Of a DNA stretch of 9,575 bases, positions 3,908-9,575 are shown in pieces; within the stretch, counting starts at the first letter, position 1, and every line of letters begins with the position of its first letter. The stretch is from assembly GCA_949740695.1 (NCBI GenBank), contig CATJIY010000080.1, positions 1 through 9,575 on the forward strand. Direction: 5' to 3'. Origin of the DNA: an uncultured Eubacteriales bacterium (lineage in GTDB: Bacteria > Bacillota > Clostridia > Oscillospirales > Butyricicoccaceae). The position numbers were made by a program, and so were the translations under genes. A model generated the notes under the pieces. That model had not been told where the DNA came from. It did not search any database and saw nothing but the letters and a program-made list of their open reading frames with translations.

Positions 3908-5003
3908 AGCCAAGACTGCCAAAGCGGAAAAGCCGGAGAAAGAGCAGGAGACTGGGGCGGCTGCCGCTCCTCCCGCCGAACCTGCTGTGGAAAAAAAGCC
4001 CCTGTTGGATCTGACCAACCCCCAGCGGGCCGCCGCCGTGGTGGTGGCCTTGGGCACCGATAAAGCGTCTCAACTGTATAAATACATGGAGCCTAAGGAC
4101 GTGGAGACCCTTACCGTAGAGGTGGCCCGATTAGGCTATCTGGATTCCGACCAGACCGAGGAAGTGCTGTCTGATTATTATAAGATGTGCATGACCAACA
4201 AGGCGGTCACTGAGGGCGGGTTGGAATACGCTCGGGCGGTTTTGGAAAAGGCCTACGGCTCTCAGGCGGCTGAGGAGCTGCTGAGCAAGGTCACCAAGAC
4301 GCTGAAGGAGCGGCAGTTTGCCTTTATGAACAAAGCGGACGTCAAGTCGCTGTTTTCGGTTTTGCAAAACGAGCGGGCCCAGACCATCGCGCTGGTGCTC
4401 TCTTATCTGGATTCAGACAAAGCGGCGGGCGTTGTCGCCCAGCTGGACCCTGAAAAGCAAGTTCGTGTGGTGGAATCCATCGCCAAGATTGAAAGCGTTT
4501 CCCCTGCGGCCATTAAGATTTTAGAGGCCGAGATGAACAAGAAATTCTCCAATATCATTACCAACGCTGACGTGAAGGTGGGCGGTATCGACTATGTGGC
4601 TGACGTGGTCAACAATCTAGACCGGGCCAGCGAGAAAAACATTTTTGATCAGCTCTCTGCTTACGATCAGGAACTGGCCGACGAAATCCGCAAGCGGATG
4701 TTTGTTTTCGAGGATATCATCACCATGGACGACCGGTCGGTTCAGCGGTTTGTCCGGGATTGCGACCCCAGAGATCTGGTGCTGGCCCTCAAGGCGGCCA
4801 ACGGCGAAGTGGCAAACAAACTGTTTGCCAACATGTCCACCCGTATGGCCCAGAGCATCAAAGACGATCTGGAGATCACTACCAATGTCCGCATGAAGGA
4901 CGTGGAGGAAGCGCAGCAGCGCATCGTGGATATTATCCGGTTGCTGGAGGAGCGCAACGAGATCATTATCCTGAAGGGCGGAAAGGACGATATCATTGCC
5001 TAG
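3900..5003 (+). CDS. fliG: Flagellar motor switch protein FliG
   Basis: FliG binds the FliF tail and interacts with the stator to generate torque; with FliM and FliN it forms the C ring. The product has 367 residues against a usual 330-345. The extra length is an N-terminal extension of about 35 residues rich in K, A, P and E, before the first conserved helix (LTNPQRAAAVVVALG, 38-52). The middle domain is around 150-235 and the torque domain around 240-345, with FVFEDIITMDDRSVQR and later NMSTRMAQSIKDDLE. The usual EHPQ motif, important for FliM contact, reads ERAQ at 158-161. AGGAGG lies 8 bases before ATG 3900, inside fliF, and the genes overlap by 8 bases, which suggests translational coupling of ring and rotor proteins. 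Confidence 0.98.
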   Translation: MPKAKTAKAEKPEKEQETGAAAAPPAEPAVEKKPLLDLTNPQRAAAVVVALGTDKASQLYKYMEPKDVETLTVEVARLGYLDSDQTEEVLSDYYKMCMTNKAVTEGGLEYARAVLEKAYGSQAAEELLSKVTKTLKERQFAFMNKADVKSLFSVLQNERAQTIALVLSYLDSDKAAGVVAQLDPEKQVRVVESIAKIESVSPAAIKILEAEMNKKFSNIITNADVKVGGIDYVADVVNNLDRASEKNIFDQLSAYDQELADEIRKRMFVFEDIITMDDRSVQRFVRDCDPRDLVLALKAANGEVANKLFANMSTRMAQSIKDDLEITTNVRMKDVEEAQQRIVDIIRLLEERNEIIILKGGKDDIIA

Positions 5004-5925
5004 TAATATACTCAAACGGCTGACCCGCCCCAAAGCGGAGCCTTACCGCTTTCCCGACGCTTCCGAGCTGACGGTTAGCGGAGATCTGGAGGAAGCGCCG
5101 GAGCAACTGCCTCAATCGGGTTTGGAAGCGTTCGAAGAGCCGGAAGACGCTCCGGAGGAAGCGGTTTCCGATCCCGAGGAGGAGCCGGTCAGCTTTGCGA
5201 AGATTCAGGCGGAGAAGATTCTGGAAGAAGCTCGGGCAGAAGCCCAGGAGCTGATCCGGCAGGGGGAAAGCCAAGCGCTTGCTCAGGCGGAGGATATTCG
5301 CTTGGCGGCGCAAGAGGCCGGAAGACAAGAGGGCTACCAGCAGGGGCTATCCCAAGGGCGGCAGGAGGCCGCTCTCCAGCGGGAAGAACAGGCCAAACGG
5401 CTGGAAGAAGAGGTTCAGGCATTCTTTGACCAGGCTGGCTTGGCTCTCGACCGGCAGCTGGAGCAAAATGTAGATCAACTGCGGGATCTTTCTCTGGCCA
5501 TTGCGGAAAAAGTCATCAGCGTCAGTTTGCGGTCCAGCGCCGATGTGGTTGGGCGGATGATTCAAACCGCAGTGGAAAAGCGTAAAAAACGGGAGTGGGT
5601 CCATATTTACATTGCGGAATGTGACGCCAGGCGTATGGGGCAGATTCCCGCCGCTTTGGCTTCCGCCCTTCAGACCCTTTCCGACCGGGTGCGCATCATC
5701 CCCATGGCGGATGATGAATCGGGTACCTGCGTCATAGAAATGCCTGACGAAATCATTGACGCCAGCGCATCTACTCAGCTCAATAACATCCGAAGCCTGC
5801 TGATGGATACTCCCACCGGCGGTCCGGCTCCCTTTACGGGGGTGGCTTCCTCGGGGAGCGGCCTTGGCGGGGAAGCCATCCCTGGAGGAGATTTGTTCTC
5901 CACAGGCGGCGGAGTTTTGAGATAA
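4996..5925 (+). CDS. fliH: Flagellar export ATPase regulator FliH
   Basis: FliH forms the stator-like stalk that tethers the export ATPase FliI to the C ring and holds it in check. The product is 309 residues. An acidic N-terminal part (to about 75) leads into a long coiled coil (about 73-170), then the globular C-terminal domain that binds FliI (about 170-270). The coil contains the FliH hallmark GxxxG ladder, with Gly at 109, 113, 117 and 121. A 38-residue Gly/Ser/Pro-rich tail (272-309) follows and is not part of the core fold. The start is TTG at 4996, 8 bases after AAAGGA (4982-4987); it overlaps the end of fliG by 8 bases, as fliG does with fliF. A 67-base spacer leads to fliI. Confidence 0.92.
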   Translation: MPSNILKRLTRPKAEPYRFPDASELTVSGDLEEAPEQLPQSGLEAFEEPEDAPEEAVSDPEEEPVSFAKIQAEKILEEARAEAQELIRQGESQALAQAEDIRLAAQEAGRQEGYQQGLSQGRQEAALQREEQAKRLEEEVQAFFDQAGLALDRQLEQNVDQLRDLSLAIAEKVISVSLRSSADVVGRMIQTAVEKRKKREWVHIYIAECDARRMGQIPAALASALQTLSDRVRIIPMADDESGTCVIEMPDEIIDASASTQLNNIRSLLMDTPTGGPAPFTGVASSGSGLGGEAIPGGDLFSTGGGVLR

Positions 5926-5977
5926 ATACACCGCAAACCAAAGCATTTTTCCAAAAGCAGACCATTGCAGCCCAGTG

Positions 5978-5985
5978 AAAGGAGG
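5978..5985 (+). promoter_or_regulatory. Ribosome binding site setting the fliI start
   Basis: AAAGGAGG lies 7 bases before ATG 5993. The in-frame GTG at 5975 would put this site inside the coding region, so it is rejected as the start. Confidence 0.85.
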
Positions 5986-5992
5986 CGCTTTC

Positions 5993-7294
5993 ATGTTTCA
6001 ACGAATGATCCGTCAGGTACAAAACGCGGAGACCTATAGTTTGACGGGCAAGATTGAAAACATTGTCGGCATGTCTATAGAAGCCTCCGGAGGCCGGGCG
6101 GCGGTAGGGGATATCTGCCGCATTTACAACAGCGATTCTGGCGGTCAGATGACCGCCGAAGTGGTAGGGTTTAAAAACGATCATATTCTTTTGATGCCCT
6201 ATTCTGATATGAGCGGCATTTCGGCGGGGAACTTTGTTCGAAATACTGGGGCCCAACTTACCTTGCGGGTGGGGGAGTTTCTTCGAGGCCGGATTATCAA
6301 CGCTCTGGGCCAACCGATTGACGGAAAGGAGCCTTTTGAAAACGGCGCCGCCTATTGCATCAGCGGTTCTCATATCAATCCTCTGCAGCGCCCCCCCATT
6401 CGGGAGCGGATGGAGTTTGGCATCAAAGCCATTGACGGGCTTTTGACCATTGGGAAAGGGCAGCGTATTGGCATTTTCGCTGGATCTGGCGTGGGGAAAT
6501 CCACCCTCATGGGTATGATTGCCAAAAACGTCAAAGCCGATATCAACGTGATTGCCCTGGTGGGCGAGCGGGGACGGGAAGTTCTGGAGTTTGTCCAGAA
6601 GGATCTGGGGGAAGAAGGCATGCGCCGTTCGGTTTTGGTGGTGGCGACCTCGGATCACCCAGCCATGTTGCGGATGAAGTGTCCCAGCGTGGCTACCGGT
6701 ATCGCGGAGTATTTTCGGGATCAGGGATATGACGTGTTGCTGATGATGGATTCCCTTACCCGATTTGCCATGGCGCAGCGAGAGATTGGCTTGGCCATTG
6801 GGGAGCCGCCGGTGGCCAGAGGTTACACCCCCTCTATTTACGCCGAACTGCCCAAATTGCTGGAGCGCAGCGGAAACTTTGAAAGAGGATCCATCACTGG
6901 CGTTTATACTGTTTTGGTGGAGGGCGACGACACCAACGAGCCTATCGCTGATACCGTTCGAGGTATTTTGGACGGACACATTGTGCTTTCCCGGGCCCTG
7001 GCAAACGGCAATCATTACCCGGCCATCGACATTGGGGCTTCCATTTCCCGCCTGATGGTAGAGATTGTTCCGCCCGAGCACAGGCGGCTGGCCTCCCGGC
7101 TGCGGGATATCCTCAGCGTATATGAAAAAAACGCTGACCTGGTGGCCATCGGCGCGTATAAAGCAGGCAGCAACCGCAACTTGGATTACGCGCTTTCCAA
7201 AATCGACGGGGTCAACCGTTTTTTAACCCAGGCCATTGATGAAGCGTTTTCTTATCAAGAATGTCTGAAACAACTGGAGGCGACCCTGGCCTAA
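5993..7294 (+). CDS. fliI: Flagellum-specific export ATPase FliI
   Basis: FliI is the hexameric ATPase of the flagellar type III export machine, at the cytoplasmic face below the export gate. Relative to F1-ATPase beta it has the same core fold. The 433-residue product fits the family (about 435-450). The Walker A motif GSGVGKST is at 164-171 with Lys169. GERGREVLEF follows, and the Walker B strand VLLMMD is at 248-253 with Asp253. IGEPPVARGYTPSIYAELPK and the ATPase signature PAIDIGASISR come next. The usual SDQP and AAYTAT segments read SDHP and CPSVATG here, a mild departure. AAAGGAGG 7 bases upstream sets the start. FliJ follows after 38 bases, as expected for its central-stalk partner. 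Confidence 0.98.
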   Translation: MFQRMIRQVQNAETYSLTGKIENIVGMSIEASGGRAAVGDICRIYNSDSGGQMTAEVVGFKNDHILLMPYSDMSGISAGNFVRNTGAQLTLRVGEFLRGRIINALGQPIDGKEPFENGAAYCISGSHINPLQRPPIRERMEFGIKAIDGLLTIGKGQRIGIFAGSGVGKSTLMGMIAKNVKADINVIALVGERGREVLEFVQKDLGEEGMRRSVLVVATSDHPAMLRMKCPSVATGIAEYFRDQGYDVLLMMDSLTRFAMAQREIGLAIGEPPVARGYTPSIYAELPKLLERSGNFERGSITGVYTVLVEGDDTNEPIADTVRGILDGHIVLSRALANGNHYPAIDIGASISRLMVEIVPPEHRRLASRLRDILSVYEKNADLVAIGAYKAGSNRNLDYALSKIDGVNRFLTQAIDEAFSYQECLKQLEATLA

Positions 7295-7332
7295 GGGCTG
7301 GTCTGGTCCCCAGAAGGAGAAGCAAACATATC

Positions 7333-7791
7333 ATGAAGCAGTTTCGTTTTTCATTGGAAACCGTATTGGATTACAAGCAGCAAGTGCTGGAGGCCCTTCA
7401 AGGGGAGCACGCCGCTATTTTGGCCCAGGTGCACCGGCAGGAAGAACTGGTGCAGGCAGTGGAAAAAGCCTATCAAGATTATGATGAGGAATATTCTCAA
7501 AAGAAGAGCCAAGGCCTGATGATTACCGAGGCGTTGCTTTATCAAAATGGCCTGCGGGCCATGGAGCAGCAGATTCAGCTGGAACATGACAAGCTGGCGG
7601 CGGTAAAAACCCAGGAGGAAGCCAAGCGCGCCCAGGTGGTGGAGGCGAAAAAAGATACCTCTTCCCTGGAAAAGCTGCGGGAGAAAAAACTGGAAAGTTA
7701 CAACAAGGCTGCGGCGAAAAGCGAGGAACAGCTCATTGAAGAGCTGGTTTCTCTAGCCCGGACCACCGCTGCCGCGGCGGTTTCGGTTTAA
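7333..7791 (+). CDS. fliJ: Flagellar FliJ protein (export ATPase central stalk)
   Basis: FliJ is the small coiled-coil protein that inserts into the FliI hexamer like the gamma subunit of F-ATPase and promotes export of hook and filament substrates. The 152-residue product is close to the usual length of about 147. It begins MKQFRFSLETVLDYKQQ, matching the family opening FxFxLxxVLxxK, and most of it (about 12-140) is charged helical heptads such as EEAKRAQVVEAKKDTSSLEK, with no membrane segment. The start is ATG 7333; AAGGAG at 7314-7319 lies 13 bases away, longer than the 7-10 used by its neighbours, so translation may be weaker. A longer frame from 7261 overlaps fliI and is unlikely. Confidence 0.9.
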   Translation: MKQFRFSLETVLDYKQQVLEALQGEHAAILAQVHRQEELVQAVEKAYQDYDEEYSQKKSQGLMITEALLYQNGLRAMEQQIQLEHDKLAAVKTQEEAKRAQVVEAKKDTSSLEKLREKKLESYNKAAAKSEEQLIEELVSLARTTAAAAVSV

Positions 7792-7804
7792 GGTTTGCCA
7801 AATC

Positions 7805-7824
7805 GGGCGGGAGACCGTCCTTTT
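7805..7824 (+). terminator. GNRA-loop hairpin plus T run between fliJ and fliK
   Basis: GGGCGG 7805-7810 pairs with CCGTCC 7815-7820 (one G-U) around a GAGA loop, a GNRA tetraloop, and TTTT follows at once. The stem is strong but the T run has only four bases. It would fit partial termination or an RNA stability element that sets the dose of fliK and downstream genes. Confidence 0.4.
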
Positions 7825-7844
7825 GGAAATAGATCATTCTTTAG

Positions 7845-7852
7845 AAAGGAGG
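7845..7852 (+). promoter_or_regulatory. Ribosome binding site setting the fliK start
   Basis: AAAGGAGG lies 8 bases before ATG 7861. An in-frame upstream start at 7795 would translate through the hairpin and this site, so 7861 is preferred. Confidence 0.85.
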
Positions 7853-7860
7853 AACCCAAA

Positions 7861-9027
7861 ATGGAACAAACCCAAGCCTATAATGGCGTATTGGATCTGT
7901 TGGTGTCCATGACGGCGGGTATGGCCAATGCCAAAGGGCTGGCGAAACCTTCTGGCAAGGATGGAGAGGCCAGCGATTTTCATAAGCTGCTGGATCAAAC
8001 CGCTCAGAACCAAACCGCCGGGCAGACCCAAGGGACGAAAGACGGACAGATCCAGACTGCTGGACAGGAACAGGGAGAAGGACAGGAGGAGCAGCCGGTT
8101 TTGACCGACCCCATGGCCCAACAGCGGCAGATGGAGCTGGCGGCAGCCTTGGTGATGCAATCCCCTGCGGCGCAGAACCTTCAGCCAGCGGTAGAGGCGG
8201 AACAACCTCAGCTGGAAGCGGCGCCGGTTCCGGTCATCGCGATGGAGTCGGAAGAAGTACAGCAGGAACTGCCTGGCCAGCAAATCCCTCAGCAAACAGC
8301 GCTGGAGGCTCGGCAGATTCCAACGGCACAGCCAGAGGCGCAAGCGGAGGAACCAGTCCAACAAACGGTTCAACCGGAAGCGAAAGCGGTTTCCACCGCT
8401 CAGACTGGACAGGAGCAACCAGAGCAAATCCGGCAGACGGCGGAAAAGCCGGTTCGTCAAACGCAGGCCCCCCAAGCCCAGCAGGAGCAGTCAGAGGAGG
8501 AGGAACCCGGGCTGACCATTGACCGGCCGGAAAGCCAGCCGGTATTCCGGCAGGAAAACGCCACTTATGTGAAGGTCAGCGAAGCCGCCCCGGCAGAACA
8601 AACGCCTGAGGACCAGCCTGCGGAAAAGCAGGTGGCAATTCAGCTGGAAAAAGCGTTGGAAACAGGCGAATCCAAAGTGCAGATTCATTTGACGCCCTCT
8701 AATCTGGGCAGCGTTCAGGTGGAGATCACCCGGCGGGCCGACGGAATCATTCACGTAGTGCTTACCGCAGAAAAAGCGCAGACCCAATCCTTGCTGGAGA
8801 AGCACGCCGCCGGATTACAATCTATGGTTGCGGAACGCAGCCAGGAGCAGGTTACCGTTCAGGTGGAACGCCGGGAGGACAGCCAGGGCTATTACGAAGG
8901 GCACAACAGCCAATCTGAACAAAACGGGCAAGAGAACCAGCGGCAGCATCGCCGGCAGGACCGGCAACAGCCCCAGGACTTTTTACAGCAGCTTCGGCTG
9001 GGATTGACTCCCCTGGAAACTCTCTGA
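7861..9027 (+). CDS. fliK: Flagellar hook-length control protein FliK
   Basis: FliK is the molecular ruler that measures the hook and switches the export gate from hook to filament substrates. It is secreted itself. The 388-residue product has a typical layout: an N-terminal part (1-60) and a long, low-complexity ruler region rich in Q, E, A and P (about 60-250). The conserved hook-length C-terminal domain (Flg_hook, about 254-340) contains IHLTPSNLGSVQVEI (Leu277, Thr278, Pro279, then Leu282-Gly283), matching the family LxPxxLGxVxV motif. A final tail (341-388) is rich in Q, R and H. The bias toward Gln is strong but not alien to FliK ruler regions. It lies 69 bases after fliJ and 31 before flgD. 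No ylxF/motE-like gene intervenes, unlike Bacillus subtilis. Confidence 0.92.
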   Translation: MEQTQAYNGVLDLLVSMTAGMANAKGLAKPSGKDGEASDFHKLLDQTAQNQTAGQTQGTKDGQIQTAGQEQGEGQEEQPVLTDPMAQQRQMELAAALVMQSPAAQNLQPAVEAEQPQLEAAPVPVIAMESEEVQQELPGQQIPQQTALEARQIPTAQPEAQAEEPVQQTVQPEAKAVSTAQTGQEQPEQIRQTAEKPVRQTQAPQAQQEQSEEEEPGLTIDRPESQPVFRQENATYVKVSEAAPAEQTPEDQPAEKQVAIQLEKALETGESKVQIHLTPSNLGSVQVEITRRADGIIHVVLTAEKAQTQSLLEKHAAGLQSMVAERSQEQVTVQVERREDSQGYYEGHNSQSEQNGQENQRQHRRQDRQQPQDFLQQLRLGLTPLETL

Positions 9028-9058
9028 GCCAAAAATCTGAGGAAAGGATGAACCAAGC

Positions 9059-9575
9059 ATGAGCGATTTTATGGGCGATCTTTCTAGTTTTGTCCCAACC
9101 AACGCCACCGGAAATCTTTTAAAGAATTCCAAGGTGCAGGTCGCGACCAAGAGCAATGACAGCCTGTCCATGACGGATTTTTTGACGTTGATGGTAGCCC
9201 AGTTTCAGAACCAGTCCATTGATAACACCATGGACACCAACGACATGTTGAACCAGATGGTTCAGATGACAGTGGTACAGGCCATCCAGAACATTACTGA
9301 CGCAAGCGTTATGATGTATGCCGGATCGCTGGTGGGACAGGAAGTCACCATCGGCCAGTTTGACAACAAGGGCGTTTTGCAGGAGATCGTGGGCAAGGTC
9401 ACCGGTACGGGTGTTTCCGGCGGACAGCAGGTGGTCTTTGTAGATGGAAAGAGCTATTACCTCAGCGACATCATGGCGATTGGCCGTTTGCCCGAGCTGG
9501 ATAAAGGCGACAATGAAACCGAAAATCCCGATGGCAAGCCGACGGACCCTGACGCTAAGCCGAATCCGGATCCTA
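9059..9575 (+). CDS. flgD: Flagellar hook-capping protein FlgD (partial, runs off window)
   Basis: FlgD is the cap under which hook subunits polymerise; it is exported and later replaced. The visible 172 codons start at ATG 9059, with AAAGGA at 9043-9048, 10 bases upstream. An alternative ATG at 9048 stops after four codons. The conserved N-terminal segment is about residues 36-80, with SLSMTDFLTLMVAQFQNQ and then NTMDTNDMLNQMVQM, followed by the helix VVQAIQNI. The VGQEVTI block around 93-99 begins the hook-cap domain. From about 150 the sequence turns Asp/Pro/Asn/Lys-rich (DKGDNETENPDGKP), probably a linker or tail. The stop lies beyond the window, so the length is unknown. Position after fliK is the usual place for flgD. 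Confidence 0.93.
   Translation, partial: MSDFMGDLSSFVPTNATGNLLKNSKVQVATKSNDSLSMTDFLTLMVAQFQNQSIDNTMDTNDMLNQMVQMTVVQAIQNITDASVMMYAGSLVGQEVTIGQFDNKGVLQEIVGKVTGTGVSGGQQVVFVDGKSYYLSDIMAIGRLPELDKGDNETENPDGKPTDPDAKPNPDP

Noticed and set aside
5834..7081. 415-codon open frame on the minus strand opposite fliI
   Set aside because: It mirrors fliI codon bias, has no homologous look and is antisense to an unmistakable ATPase.
7861..9027. Gln-rich FliK as a horizontally acquired or unrelated gene
   Set aside because: Low-complexity ruler regions are normal in FliK, and the C-terminal domain is intact with matching codon style.

Overview
The window is the promoter-proximal part of a bacterial flagellar operon, all on the + strand. 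The order is flgB-flgC-fliE-fliF-fliG-fliH-fliI-fliJ-fliK-flgD, and flgD runs off the right edge. This is the fla/che order of Bacillota. With strong AGGAGG-type ribosome sites, some TTG starts, moderately GC-rich coding sequence and AT-rich spacers, it suggests a motile member of the Clostridia. An Oscillospiraceae-like gut lineage is a guess; nothing here fixes the genus.

Layout. Bases 1-53 probably hold the last codons of an unrelated upstream gene, followed by a stem-loop terminator at 62-79. Bases 54-756 hold no convincing gene. They are AT-rich and contain several perfect inverted and direct repeats, then two overlapping sigma-A-type promoters (583-611 and 603-631) and a leader of about 120 bases before flgB. 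flgB, flgC and fliE follow. A second long non-coding gap (1987-2272) precedes fliF; it carries a terminator-like hairpin, a three-copy 8-bp tandem repeat and a run of small hairpins. fliF, fliG and fliH then overlap each other by exactly 8 bases. fliI, fliJ, fliK and flgD follow with short spacers, and the fliJ-fliK spacer contains a GNRA-type hairpin followed by four T.

How the genes work together. FliF forms the MS ring in the membrane. FliG sits on its cytoplasmic tail as the rotor switch. FliE, FlgB and FlgC build the base of the rod. FliH, FliI and FliJ form the ATPase complex that feeds the flagellar type III export apparatus. FliK sets hook length and FlgD caps the growing hook. The genes therefore run roughly in order of assembly from basal body to hook.

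No mobile element, CRISPR array, tRNA, rRNA or recognisable riboswitch was seen. The proteins are ordinary. The parts worth a second look are the two non-coding regions, the doubled promoter and a few motif departures, mainly in FliG. I see no sign of a new biological system.
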